A DNA stretch of 64,000 nucleotides, taken from NCBI RefSeq assembly GCF_029338255.1, contig NZ_CP119787.1, forward strand, positions 2,867,631 through 2,931,630, read 5' to 3'. Positions within the stretch are counted from its first letter, which is position 1. Each line of letters opens with the position of its first letter. Under the pieces are notes generated by a model. The model did not search any database and was not told the origin of the DNA. It saw only the letters and a program-made list of their open reading frames with translations. Below, one piece after another: positions 16,516-25,147 of the stretch. Both the position numbers and the translations under genes were made by a program. Origin of the DNA: Haloarcula halobia (GTDB taxonomy: Archaea > Halobacteriota > Halobacteria > Halobacteriales > Haloarculaceae).

Positions 16516-17508
16516 TCAGCGGCCCTGGCGGAGCTCTTTGATGAGCTGCTGTATCGTCTCTTCCTGGCGCTGAATCCGCTCGTTCTGTCGCTCGACGGCG
16601 TCGGTCAGCTCGGCGATCTGGGATTCGAGCGCCGTGATGTCCGGGTCGGACCCGTCGGTCGACCGCGTCGGCGTCGCCTCGGCGGTGGCCGATGCCGTCG
16701 CCGGGGACTGTGACTCCGCCGTGGCGCCGGTCGAGGACTGGGGCTGGACGGCCACCTCGTCGGCGTCGGCCGCCCCTTCGCCCTCGTCCTCGTCTGGCTC
16801 GTCGCTGACGAGCGGGTCGATGCCGCTCTCGAGGCCCAGGCCGTCGGCCGCGTCACCGTCCTCGTCCTCGTCGGGACCGACCTTCGCTGCGAGCTCGTCC
16901 AGCGAGGCGACGTCGTGGTACGCGAAGACGGCGTCCTCGAGCGCCCGCCGGACCGCGTGGGCCTGCTCGTTTGGCGCCTTGATGCGCTCCGGCCGCTCCC
17001 CGAAGGCGATGACGATGGCCGTCGCGACGCTCCCCTCCTCGAACTGGAGGTCGGTGAGGTCCGCGAAGGAGAACTGCTCGAAGTCGGCGTCCCAGGTCGC
17101 GCTCCCGACGTGTTTGAGCAGCTGCGCCTCGGTGACCACGAGGGTGAGTTCGCTGAAGCGAAAGACCCCGGTGACGCTCTCGTCGGCGTCGACGACGCCG
17201 CCGGCCCGGAGTTTCCCCTCCAGCAGCCGTTCGAGCACCGGGTCGCCGCGCTTGAGTGGGACGGTCAGTTCGCGTTTCTCGTCGACGTACAGCAGCGTGA
17301 ACTTGGTCTTGCGTCGGCCCTCCGAGATGGCGAGGCGTTCGAACTCCAGCGGATAGGCTGTGACTTTCTCGTCGCTGAGCAACCCCTCGCCACGGTAGAC
17401 GAGCGCCCGGGTCGGTGTGAAACAGACGACGTCGTCGTCTCCGAGTTTCACGCCGGCCCGGACAGCCTCGTCCCCGAGCTCCTGTCGGACGAGGTCCGGA
17501 ATGTCCAT
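16516..17508 (-). CDS. Haloarchaeal PH-like/coiled-coil protein (DUF7115-like)
   Basis: The protein has 330 residues. The first ~200 contain two related strand-rich modules (VVCFTPTRALVYRGEGLL, FRFSELTLVVTEAQLLKHVG) resembling PH-like folds. Then comes an acidic, Ser/Thr/Ala-rich linker (about 210-285). The C-terminal 45 residues form a heptad-like coiled coil (LESQIAELTDAVERQNERIQ). It starts at ATG 17508 and is convergent with the preceding small gene. The function is unknown. Confidence 0.75.
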   Translation of the reverse strand: MDIPDLVRQELGDEAVRAGVKLGDDDVVCFTPTRALVYRGEGLLSDEKVTAYPLEFERLAISEGRRKTKFTLLYVDEKRELTVPLKRGDPVLERLLEGKLRAGGVVDADESVTGVFRFSELTLVVTEAQLLKHVGSATWDADFEQFSFADLTDLQFEEGSVATAIVIAFGERPERIKAPNEQAHAVRRALEDAVFAYHDVASLDELAAKVGPDEDEDGDAADGLGLESGIDPLVSDEPDEDEGEGAADADEVAVQPQSSTGATAESQSPATASATAEATPTRSTDGSDPDITALESQIAELTDAVERQNERIQRQEETIQQLIKELRQGR

Positions 17509-17649
17509 GGGAGGGAATTCCTGCCCTGTGGCTTAAATCCGGGGGTCAGGTGTGGTCTGGCTGACGGTGTGCCCGTGTGAGAGCCCCACAGCCTGCGCGC
17601 AGATGAGAACCTTCAAGACGGCAAGCGGCCAACGACAGACTGCACCCGC

Positions 17650-17794
17650 GCCCGGGTGGCTTAGCTGGACATAGCGCCGCACTCATAGGGTCTTCCGACT
17701 CATGCGGTACCTACCCGACATGACCCGTGGGGTGCTCGTCACACCCCGGACCTGGGCCATGCGGAGATCGAGGGTTCGGAGCCCTCCCCGGGCA
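17650..17794 (+). tRNA. Elongator tRNA-Met (CAT) with intron
   Basis: Acceptor GCCCGGG pairs with CCCGGGC, discriminator A at 17794. The anticodon stem is CCGCA (17677-17681) with TGCGG (17760-17764), anticodon CAT at 17684-17686, T arm GAGGG/CCCTC with TTCGGAG. A 71-nt intron (17688-17758) sits after position 37, leaving a 74-nt tRNA. A canonical bulge-helix-bulge is visible: CTCA pairs TGGG, GGTC pairs GACC, with cleavage TA/G and CC/A. Haloarchaeal elongator tRNA-Met genes are known to carry an intron at this place. Confidence 0.97.
17688..17758 (+). other. tRNA-Met intron (71 nt)
   Basis: The intron is removed at a bulge-helix-bulge by the archaeal splicing endonuclease. It is GC-rich and contains a second CTCATGCGG-like stretch (about 17699-17707) that repeats the anticodon and 3' stem sequence and could compete for pairing with CCGCA. 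No box C/D guide motifs were recognised in it. Confidence 0.9.
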
Positions 17795-17875
17795 TTTTCC
17801 GACGAACCGCGAACGCCAGCCAGCGGTGACGCCGTGAGATGGCCCGCCGGCGACGAACTCGACCGGCGAAGGAAA

Positions 17876-18769
17876 CTACGATTCCGTTTCGTCGAGGTAG
17901 TCCTCGATGGCCGCCGTGACTGTCGCCGCTTGCTCCCCGTCGAGCGGTTGCTGCGGGGCCCGCGGGGCGGGGTTGTCGATCACACCGAGGACCTCCAGCC
18001 CCTTCTTGATCGTGATCTGTGGATTCTTGACGAGCACAGCGTCCTCGAGGCGGACCATCGCGTGGTGCAGGTCCCGGACGGCGGCCCCGTTGCCGTCCCT
18101 CCCGGCCTCGAGGAGTCGAACGGCGTCCCCGGGGAAGAGGTTGGCACAGACCCCGACGAGCCCGACGGCCCCCGCCGCCGTCGCCGGGAGGGCGAGCGAG
18201 TCCCAGCCAGACATGACGTCGAAGTCCATGTCGGCCGTCCGGGCACAGAGGTCGTTTAGCTGGCCCATGTCGCCACTGGAGTCCTTGATGCCGACGATGT
18301 TCTCGTGGGCAGCCAGCGTCTCGACGACGTCCGGGGTGATGTTGAACCCCATGCCCGCGGGGAAGTTGTAGATGACCAGCGGCAGGTCGACGGCGTTCGC
18401 GACGGCCCGGTAGTGTGCCACGGTGTCGTCCTCGCTGGGCCGGGAGTAGTAGGGACCGAGGACGAGCGCGCCGTCGGCACCGACTTCCTCGGCGTGGCGG
18501 GTCAGTTCGATGGTCTCCCAGGTCGAGGGCGACCCGGTGCCGGCGATGACGTTCGTCGAGGCTTCCTCGACGGCGAACTCGATGACGTCCCGGTGCTCGT
18601 CGGGCGCGAGGGTCGACCGCTCGCCGGTCGTCCCAACGGGGGCGAAGCCGCTCACGCCGCCCGATTCGACGTGGTCGATCACGTCCGCGAGCGCGTCGTA
18701 GTCCACGTCGTCGGTATCGTCGAACGGTGTCGGGATCGGAGGAATGACGCCATTGGCAAGTGATGACAT
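17876..18769 (-). CDS. Dihydrodipicolinate synthase/aldolase (DapA/NanA superfamily)
   Basis: This 297-residue TIM-barrel lyase acts through a Schiff base. It shows PTPFDDTDDVDYDAL, GTTGERSTLAPDEH, VIYNFPAGMG and VGIKDSSGD; the last holds the Schiff-base Lys. The motif set fits DapA, but 2-keto-3-deoxygluconate and related aldolases of haloarchaea share it, and no lysine-pathway gene is nearby. I call the superfamily with confidence, not the substrate. Confidence 0.88.
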   Translation of the reverse strand: MSSLANGVIPPIPTPFDDTDDVDYDALADVIDHVESGGVSGFAPVGTTGERSTLAPDEHRDVIEFAVEEASTNVIAGTGSPSTWETIELTRHAEEVGADGALVLGPYYSRPSEDDTVAHYRAVANAVDLPLVIYNFPAGMGFNITPDVVETLAAHENIVGIKDSSGDMGQLNDLCARTADMDFDVMSGWDSLALPATAAGAVGLVGVCANLFPGDAVRLLEAGRDGNGAAVRDLHHAMVRLEDAVLVKNPQITIKKGLEVLGVIDNPAPRAPQQPLDGEQAATVTAAIEDYLDETES

Positions 18770-19100
18770 ACAGGGGGTGGATCGGCGGGCGAGTAATAGG
18801 TTCCGATTTGATATGTCGTCGCGGCGTCACACGACCAGCGGTCCGCGATGCTCGCGAACGCGAGTGACCACTCGGAGTGGACGCCACGTGTGGACGCGCT
18901 GGACACGCTCTCGGTGATGATTGCTGTCACAGAGTGGCGTACGGCGTCGACGACCACACCCGGACTGTCACTCCCACGGCGGCCCGAGCCACGACCCCGG
19001 GTATCCGGTGTGGATATCGTGACGACGGGCCAGTCAGTGTGAAATGTCACGCCGGGGTAACACAGGGGTTAACGTGTCGGCAGACCGTAGTGGACCCATA
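18770..19100. other. Divergent intergenic region with three small inverted repeats
   Basis: About 330 bp separate two divergent genes. At 18861-18874 CGAGTG and CACTCG arms flank 2 nt. Overlapping it, CCACT/AGTGG and CCAC/GTGG arms follow within about 30 bp. These may be operator sites for one or both genes. A GTTAAC-containing AT-rich patch near 19070 could be promoter for the PPOX-type gene. No coding frame is convincing. Confidence 0.35.
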
Positions 19101-19538
19101 ATGGTCACCGTCACCGGGGCGTGGACGTCGGACGAGGCCGAGCGGTTCCTCCAGTCGACCGTCGTCCCCCTCCGACTCGGCTGTCGGCGGCCGAGCGGCG
19201 ACCTGTGGATGCTCTCGCTGTGGTACCGGTACGACGACGGCCGGTTCGAGTGTGCGACCTCGGCCGACGCCGACGTGGTCCGCTTCCTCGACGCCGACGC
19301 GCACGTCTCCTTCGAGGTCTCGACGAACGAGCCGCCGTACCGCGGCGTCAGGGGCAACGGCACTGCGAGCGTCACGCCGGACGACGAGAAGGCGGTGTTG
19401 GGCGCGCTCATCGAGCGATACCTGGACGACACCGACTCGCCCCTGGCCCGGCGCCTGCGCTCGCCAGAGCGTCGCGAGGTCACCATCACGGTGACGCCGG
19501 ACCGCCTCCACACCTGGGACTACACCGCCAGGATGTAG
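19101..19538 (+). CDS. Pyridoxamine 5'-phosphate oxidase-like flavin protein
   Basis: The 145-residue protein is predicted to form a split beta-barrel. Its DADVVRFLDADAHVSFEV and PPYRGVRGNGTASV segments match the cofactor-binding core seen in PPOX-like FMN or F420 proteins. The frame is open 19 codons upstream, but ATG at 19101 gives the normal N-terminus (MVTVTGAW). The electron partner and substrate cannot be told. Confidence 0.75.
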   Translation: MVTVTGAWTSDEAERFLQSTVVPLRLGCRRPSGDLWMLSLWYRYDDGRFECATSADADVVRFLDADAHVSFEVSTNEPPYRGVRGNGTASVTPDDEKAVLGALIERYLDDTDSPLARRLRSPERREVTITVTPDRLHTWDYTARM

Positions 19539-19583
19539 AGCAAAGCGCGTGGTTTTGATACCCGGAGACCCTAGTCCCTCGCG

Positions 19584-20033
19584 ATGACCGGCCCCGAAAC
19601 GATTCGCTCGCTCGCGATACACGCCCAGGACCTTGTGGCGGCCGCCGAGGCCAACGCCCGCGAGACGAAACGGGTCGTCCTCCGGGTGACGCCGCCGTAC
19701 AGCGGTCGGATGCGCGCACGCCTGCACGTGGTAGACGGCGACGGCGGCGAGGACGGAAGCAGCGACGAGGACGGCGACGGCGGCGAGGACGGGACGGTCC
19801 ACGTCGAACCGGAGACGCTACTCGGCGACGCTGTCCCGCCGTTCCCGACCCCGGACGTGACCGAGGACGAGCTGCGCGAGGCGTCCGACGACGCCTACAG
19901 CGTCGAGCGACACCGGACGTACCACGAAGAGCGCGTGCGGGAGTGGCGCGAGGCCGTCCCGACCCACGTGGTCGACGCCGTCGTGGTCCCCGCGGTGGGT
20001 CACGAAGTTAGCATCTCGATACTCGGATCCTGA
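19584..20033 (+). CDS. Conserved haloarchaeal protein with acidic spacer
   Basis: The protein has 149 residues. The N-terminal part (IRSLAIHAQDLVAAAEANAR, then RVVLRVTPPYSGRMRARLHV) and the C-terminal part (VPTHVVDAVVVPAVGHEVSI) look conserved. They are separated by a low-complexity Asp/Gly/Glu spacer of about 20 residues (about 50-70) and an acidic helix. It may belong to a haloarchaeal DUF family such as DUF8009; I am not certain. The function is unknown. Confidence 0.65.
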   Translation: MTGPETIRSLAIHAQDLVAAAEANARETKRVVLRVTPPYSGRMRARLHVVDGDGGEDGSSDEDGDGGEDGTVHVEPETLLGDAVPPFPTPDVTEDELREASDDAYSVERHRTYHEERVREWREAVPTHVVDAVVVPAVGHEVSISILGS

Positions 20034-20186
20034 ACGACGGGCACCGTCTGTCACCGCCCCGTGGCGCCGTTACCGGACGAGCGGAGCCAATAAAACGTCT
20101 CGGAGTTGCTCTCCCGGTGATGAAATGTCCTAGTCGCCGTGTTCGACCCCGTGAAACGAGCCGAAACGTGCCGAACTCTCGCACCG

Positions 20187-20194
20187 TTATAAGA
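20187..20194 (+). promoter_or_regulatory. TATA box for small membrane gene at 20228
   Basis: TTATAAGA is a good archaeal TATA element about 34-41 nt upstream of the ATG. Confidence 0.55.
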
Positions 20195-20227
20195 TATTCC
20201 CGTCTGTACCTGTGGGTGAGTCCCCCC

Positions 20228-20470
20228 ATGTCGAGTTCACCAGCAAACGAGTTGTTCGCCCTGCTCGACAGGTCGGTCCCGACCTCGAGCGAATCCCTCC
20301 TGGTACCGATCCGCGGCATCGCGTTCTGGATGGCCATCGCCCTCCCCTTCCTGTACGTCCCGCTCCTCCTCTCGGGACTGGGGTCTGCGTCCACGCGGAC
20401 GGCCTTCGTCGCCCTGGTCGCCTGTAACGCCGTCGCGCTGCTGGTCGGACACTCCCACCGCGGTCGCTGA
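20228..20470 (+). CDS. 80-residue two-helix membrane protein
   Basis: A polar N-terminus (SSSPANELFALLDRSVPTSS) precedes two hydrophobic segments at about 32-48 and 58-74. ATG at 20228 was chosen because it follows a clear TATA box (TTATAAGA) and upstream codons look non-coding. The composition resembles small membrane proteins common in haloarchaea. The function is unknown. Confidence 0.65.
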   Translation: MSSSPANELFALLDRSVPTSSESLLVPIRGIAFWMAIALPFLYVPLLLSGLGSASTRTAFVALVACNAVALLVGHSHRGR

Positions 20471-20480
20471 CTTTCCCGGG

Positions 20481-20490
20481 GAATATTTAT
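20481..20490 (+). promoter_or_regulatory. TATA box for RNase H gene
   Basis: The AT-rich GAATATTTAT lies about 27 nt before the ATG at 20515, the spacing expected for a leaderless transcript. Confidence 0.55.
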
Positions 20491-20514
20491 GATGCAGGTC
20501 GAATAAGTAGACGT

Positions 20515-21162
20515 ATGGCCGCATACGGCCGGCCGTCACTTCGGGACCTGTTCGACGAATCACCCACCCCTCACATTGCGCACCCGCCGCGCAGTCACCA
20601 CCGAGACTTCTACATCGCGACCGACGGCTCCTTCCGTCCCCACGGGACTGGCGCGGGGACAGACGGCGCCTGTGGGGGCCTCGGGATCGTCGTCGAAACG
20701 CTAGACGGAGAGCGCGTCGTCCGCCTGTCCGTGCCCGACTCGGCCCCGGACAACAACGTCGCGGAGTACCGTGCGCTCCACCTCGGCCTGGACGTCCTGG
20801 CGGCGCGGGCGCCACCGGACGCCAGGGTCGGCCTGCTCATCGACCACGACCAGCTCGCCGAGAACGTCAACGCCGAGGTCCTGGCGACACACGGCTCTAC
20901 CTACGACCCGCCCCACGCGGTGTCGGTGCCGCGGGGGACCGGGCTCCACTGGCGGGGCATCCAGGCCCGCATCAACGGCTTCCAGGAGGTCCGTGCCGCC
21001 CGTATCTCCGGCGACCGGAACCCCGCCCATCCGCTCGCGAACGCGCCCGACCAGTACGCCCACGTCAACAGCGAGGCCGACCGCTGCGTCCGCCCGGGGA
21101 TGCGAGCGACCGACGAGCAGGTCCCACCGCCCTCCAGGGCCGAGCGCGGCGTCTCGGACTGA
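20515..21162 (+). CDS. rnhA: Ribonuclease HI-like protein
   Basis: RNase HI cuts RNA in RNA-DNA hybrids. In 215 residues the acidic active-site pattern is visible: Asp in ATDGSFRP (about 42), Glu in NNVAEYRAL (about 84), Asp in LIDHDQL (about 106), and a C-terminal NSEADR. The N-terminal ~35 residues (RPSLRDLFDESPTPH) form an extra extension seen in haloarchaeal members. A TATA-like box at 20481-20490 suggests leaderless transcription. Confidence 0.85.
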   Translation: MAAYGRPSLRDLFDESPTPHIAHPPRSHHRDFYIATDGSFRPHGTGAGTDGACGGLGIVVETLDGERVVRLSVPDSAPDNNVAEYRALHLGLDVLAARAPPDARVGLLIDHDQLAENVNAEVLATHGSTYDPPHAVSVPRGTGLHWRGIQARINGFQEVRAARISGDRNPAHPLANAPDQYAHVNSEADRCVRPGMRATDEQVPPPSRAERGVSD

Positions 21163-21441
21163 CCGACACCGGCCACCGGCGTCCCTCTGTCCGGGGGAGC
21201 CTCGCCCAGCGCTGCCGATCAGTTCGAGGAGTGATCGTCGAACGAACGCAGCGGCGCCCGTAGCGACGGGTAGCACGTCCGTGAGGCGTTCTGTCCCTGT
21301 CGAAGCCTCTCGTTTTACTTACGGATAAGTTATGTGGATAGTCAGAAGCCATTTGAGGGAGAGTCGAACGACGTTCGCTCGTGGTCACGGGGGAAAATTT
21401 TACTACCGATCGATACATAGCTAACGACGGGAGGTGGAACG

Positions 21442-21693
21442 ATGAGTACCGGTGACCGACGATACGACCGCAGCAGCGCGTATCGCAGCGAAACGACGCC
21501 CCTCGAGTCGTTGACCAGGTACGACCTGGTCCTGCTGGGTATCCCGGTCGCGTTCGTCCTGACGGTAGCCGTCTCGGGACTGTTCGACGTCCCGTTGCGA
21601 ACGGCCCTCCTCGGCGGGGCGTTCGTCGGTATGCTCGGCGTCCTTGACACCCTCTTTCTCAACCCGCCGACCGGTGGCCGTCGGACGGTCTGA
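21442..21693 (+). CDS. 83-residue two-helix membrane protein
   Basis: A polar, Arg/Ser-rich N-terminus (about 1-28) is followed by two hydrophobic segments (about 29-47 and 53-73) and a basic tail. The 279-bp gap upstream contains A/T-rich TTTTACT near 21398, a possible promoter. The family was not recognised. Confidence 0.6.
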   Translation: MSTGDRRYDRSSAYRSETTPLESLTRYDLVLLGIPVAFVLTVAVSGLFDVPLRTALLGGAFVGMLGVLDTLFLNPPTGGRRTV

Positions 21694-21741
21694 CTCTCGC
21701 GACCGACGGCACAGACGGAGCGACGGCCCCGAATACCGCAG

Positions 21742-23994
21742 TCACTCCTGCTGGGCGTCCACGACGGCCACGCCGGCGAGGTTGACGATGTCCTTGACCT
21801 CGTCGCCGCGCTGGAGGACGTGGACCGGTTTGTCCATCCCGACGAGCATCGGACCGATGGCCTCGGCGCCGCCGAGTCGCTGCAGCAGCTTGTAGCCGAT
21901 GTTCCCGGCCTCGAGGTTCGGGAACACGAGGACGTTCGCCGGGTCCTCGAGCTCGGAGAACTCGTAGGTGCCGTTCAGGATGTCTTCGACGACGGCCGTG
22001 TCGGCCTGCATCTCGCCGTCGACGGGGAAGTCGACCCGCGAGTCGTCGCGGAGGCGCTCGACGGCGCGCCGTGGCTTCCGGGTGCCGGGGGTGTCGACGC
22101 TCCCGAAGTTCGAGTACGAGAGCATCGCCGCCCGCGGGGAGACGTTGAACCGGCGGGCCAGGTCCGCGGTGTGTCGGGTCACCTCGGCCAGGATCTCCGC
22201 CGTCGGGTCCTGGTTGACCGTCGTGTCCGCACAGAAGACGACCCGGTTCTTGAACGTCAGCATGTAGACGCCCGCCGCGTAGTTCGCGTCCTCGGCCGTC
22301 CCGATGACCTGGAGCGGCGGCCGCAGGGCCGACGGGTAGTGGTGGGTCAGGCCGGTCAACATCGCGTCGGCGTCGCCCATCTCGACCATGACGCTGCCGA
22401 GGTAGTTGCCGTTCCGGACCAGCTCGTCGGCCTCGCGGCGGGTGACGCCCTTGCGCTGGCGGAGCTCGTACAGGCGGTCGGCGTAGGCCTCGACGTCGGC
22501 CGTCTCGGGGTCGACGACGACGGGGTCGAACTCCAGCCCGAAGCGCCGGCGCGTCGCCTCGATGCGGTCGGCGTCGCCCAGCAGGACGGGTTCGGCGATG
22601 CCCTGGTCGACGAGCTGGTAGGCGGCCCGGATCATCTTCTCGTCGTGGCCCTCCGCCAGCACCACCCGCTTGGGGTCGCTCTTTGCCTTGTTGAGGACGA
22701 CCCGCATCATCTCGCGGGACTTGCCCAGGCGGGCCTCCAGGCGCTCGGCGTAGGAGTCGAGGTCGATCTCCTCGCGGGCCGCGCCGGACTCGACGGCCGC
22801 CCTGGCGACGGCGGGCGTCACCTCGAAGAGGACGCGCTGGTCGAGCGGTTTCGGGATGATGTAGTCCGGCCCGTACTGCATCGGCGTGTCGCCGTAGGCC
22901 TTGACCACGGCGTCGGGGACGTCCTGGCGGGCGAGCGTCGCCAGCGCCTCCGCGGCGGCGACTTTCATCTCCTCGTTGATCTCCGTCGCACGCACGTCGA
23001 GTGCGCCACGGAAGAGGAAGGGGAACCCGAGCACGTTGTTGACCTGGTTCGGGTAGTCCGAGCGGCCCGTCGCCATGATGACCGTGTCGTCGCGGGCGCG
23101 CTTGGCGTCCTCGTAGGCTATCTCGGGGTCGGGGTTGGCCATCGCGAAGACGATCGGGTCGCTGGCCATCGACCGGATCATCGACTGGTCGACGATGCCA
23201 CCGACCGACAGACCCACGAACACGTCGGCGCCGGCCATCGCGTCGGCGAGGTCGCCCTCGGGGACGTCCCGGGCGAACTCCTCCTTGAAGCGGTTGAGGT
23301 CCTCCGAACGGGCGCGGGCCTCGGTGATGACGCCCGAGGAGTCACACATCGTGATGTTCTCCTTCCGGGCGCCAAGCGAGACGTAGAAGCGGGCGGTCGC
23401 GATGGCCGACGCGCCGGCACCGGAGAAGACGATATCGAGGTCCGCCAGGTCCTTGCCCGCGAGGTCGGCGGCGTTTATCAGGGCGGCCCCGGAGATGATG
23501 GCCGTCCCGTGCTGATCGTCGTGGAAGACGGGGATGTCCATCGCGTCGCTGAGGCGCTGTTCGACCTCGAAACACGCGGGCGCGGCGATGTCCTCTAGGT
23601 TGATGCCCCCGAAGGTCGGTTCCATGGTCTTTATCGTCTCGACCATGGTGTCGGCGTCGTCGGCGTCGAGTTCGATGTCGAAGACGTCGATGTCGGCGAA
23701 GCGCTTGAACAGGACGCCCTTCCCCTCCATGACCGGCTTCGAAGCCTCGGGGCCGATGTCGCCGAGACCGAGGACCGCGCTGCCGTCGGAGACGACGGCG
23801 ACGAGGTTCCCCTTGGCGGTGTACCTGAACGCGTCTTCGGGGTTCGCCGCGATCTCCTCACAGGGGGCGGCCACGCCCGGCGAGTACGCCAGCGAGAGGT
23901 CGCGCTGCGTGTTCGTCGGTTTCGTCGTCGCGATCTCTATCTTCCCGGGCGGGTCCCGGCTGTGGTAATCGAGTGCGTCCTCGTCTAATCCCAT
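21742..23994 (-). CDS. maeB: Malic enzyme fused to phosphotransacetylase-like domain
   Basis: The enzyme decarboxylates malate to pyruvate with NAD(P). The 750-residue protein has a malic enzyme N-terminal domain ([11 protein letters not shown]), an NAD-binding domain ([23 protein letters not shown]), and a C-terminal PTA/PTB-like domain (about 430-750, PKRVVLAEG to the end) that is regulatory or inactive in MaeB-type enzymes. ATG at 23994 ([11 protein letters not shown]) is preferred over GTG/ATG codons just upstream. It links the TCA cycle to pyruvate. Confidence 0.94.
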   Translation of the reverse strand: MGLDEDALDYHSRDPPGKIEIATTKPTNTQRDLSLAYSPGVAAPCEEIAANPEDAFRYTAKGNLVAVVSDGSAVLGLGDIGPEASKPVMEGKGVLFKRFADIDVFDIELDADDADTMVETIKTMEPTFGGINLEDIAAPACFEVEQRLSDAMDIPVFHDDQHGTAIISGAALINAADLAGKDLADLDIVFSGAGASAIATARFYVSLGARKENITMCDSSGVITEARARSEDLNRFKEEFARDVPEGDLADAMAGADVFVGLSVGGIVDQSMIRSMASDPIVFAMANPDPEIAYEDAKRARDDTVIMATGRSDYPNQVNNVLGFPFLFRGALDVRATEINEEMKVAAAEALATLARQDVPDAVVKAYGDTPMQYGPDYIIPKPLDQRVLFEVTPAVARAAVESGAAREEIDLDSYAERLEARLGKSREMMRVVLNKAKSDPKRVVLAEGHDEKMIRAAYQLVDQGIAEPVLLGDADRIEATRRRFGLEFDPVVVDPETADVEAYADRLYELRQRKGVTRREADELVRNGNYLGSVMVEMGDADAMLTGLTHHYPSALRPPLQVIGTAEDANYAAGVYMLTFKNRVVFCADTTVNQDPTAEILAEVTRHTADLARRFNVSPRAAMLSYSNFGSVDTPGTRKPRRAVERLRDDSRVDFPVDGEMQADTAVVEDILNGTYEFSELEDPANVLVFPNLEAGNIGYKLLQRLGGAEAIGPMLVGMDKPVHVLQRGDEVKDIVNLAGVAVVDAQQE

Positions 23995-24051
23995 AGCAGG
24001 AGGTGACACGGACCCAATAAAAATCCCGCTATTGCGTCAAATGACGGGTCT

Positions 24052-24543
24052 TTATTCGACGTTCGACGAATCCCCGCGGGGGCGTCGACGACCTCCTGGA
24101 TGCCGTCGGTCACCGCCTCGACCCCATCTTTGGCCGCCGAGAGCACGCGGCCGACGACGCGACCTCGCTGGACGTGGCGGTGACCGCCTCCAGACCGGCG
24201 CTGACCTCGTGGACCGCGTCGGCAGCCGTCTCCAGGGCCTCGGTCTGTTCGGCGACGCGGGACCCGGCGGTCCTCGCGGCGGCGGTCTGGTCGATGGCGT
24301 CGGCCAGTTCGGCCGTCTGGATGCCGACCTGCCGGGTCATCCTCGCCAGCTGGTCGGCCATCCGGTCGAGCGAGTCGACGACGTCGTGCACAAACCACCG
24401 GAATTCGGAGAGGTCTGCCGACGACACGAGCACCGCAGCGAGTGTCGCGGACGAGGCGCACAGCGACCCGCTGGCCCGCGAACCAACGCGGAGAACGCGA
24501 GGGCCTGCAGGCTGTCTGTGGCTATCGTCGCTTGACTGGACAC
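24052..24543 (-). pseudogene. Frameshifted relic of a helical/coiled-coil protein
   Basis: Good protein-like sequence is spread over several minus-strand frames. A start-like GTG at 24543 leads into ATIATDSLQALAFSALVRG. The next frame holds SSATLAAVLVSSADLSEFRW, then VVDSLDRMADQLARMTRQ and EALETAADAVHEVSAGLEAV. A third gives LSAAKDGVEAVTDGIQEVVD, and another frame closes with DSSNVE and TAA. Together they would make about 160 residues with one hydrophobic segment and a long heptad-like helix. At least two frameshifts are needed, so it is decayed or carries sequence errors. The family is unknown. Confidence 0.5.
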
Positions 24544-24563
24544 CCTCGAGAGCGAAAGGGCCG

Positions 24564-24573
24564 AAAATATATA
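24564..24573 (+). promoter_or_regulatory. TATA box for CtaA-like gene
   Basis: AAAATATATA lies about 27 nt upstream of the ATG at 24596, the spacing for leaderless transcription. Confidence 0.6.
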
Positions 24574-24595
24574 CCTACAGTCCCGAGGTCCAGCC

Positions 24596-25084
24596 ATGAC
24601 CGTCCGCTTTCGGCGACTGCTGGCGGCGACGACGGGGCTGACGTTCGCGCTCATCCTGCTCGGCGTGTACACGGGTGCCGTCGGGGCCGGACTGACCTGT
24701 GCGGGACGGTGGCCGTTCTGTGACGGGTGGCTCGGCCTCTTTCCCGCCAACTGGATGAGCTTCGTCGAGTGGTTCCACCGGTTCGTGGCGATGATAACCG
24801 GCTTCATGATTCTCGGGTCGGCCGTCGCGGCCTGGCGGGGCGAGTACGCGACCCGGATCAGGTACGCCACGGGCGTCGCGCTGGCCGTCCTGCCGGTCCA
24901 GGTGCTCCTCGGGGCCAACACCATCTTCAACTTCGGCGCGGTCGCACAGGTGCTCCACCACGCCGCCGCGCTGACGATCCTGACCGCTCTCGTCGCCGGG
25001 ACGGCCTGGGCCTACACCGACGTCGGCGCCGACTCCGGCCGGGTGGCGGCCGACGCCGGGACCACCGCCAGCGCCGACGACTGA
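24596..25084 (+). CDS. ctaA: Half-size COX15/CtaA haem A synthase-like protein
   Basis: CtaA converts haem O to haem A for cytochrome oxidases. The protein has 162 residues with four membrane helices, about half the bacterial length. It retains a paired-Cys loop (GLTCAGRWPFCDG), WFHRFVAMITGF with a haem-ligand-type His, and VLHHAAAL with another. Single-module CtaA proteins are known in archaea and may work as dimers. A TATA box at 24564-24573 indicates leaderless transcription. It complements the SCO/CcdA cassette at the start of the window. Confidence 0.85.
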   Translation: MTVRFRRLLAATTGLTFALILLGVYTGAVGAGLTCAGRWPFCDGWLGLFPANWMSFVEWFHRFVAMITGFMILGSAVAAWRGEYATRIRYATGVALAVLPVQVLLGANTIFNFGAVAQVLHHAAALTILTALVAGTAWAYTDVGADSGRVAADAGTTASADD

Positions 25085-25147
25085 GCCGGTTTCGCCAGTT
25101 CGACCTCGTTCGTAACACCTATTCGGACCCTCTCCGACAGTGGGGGT

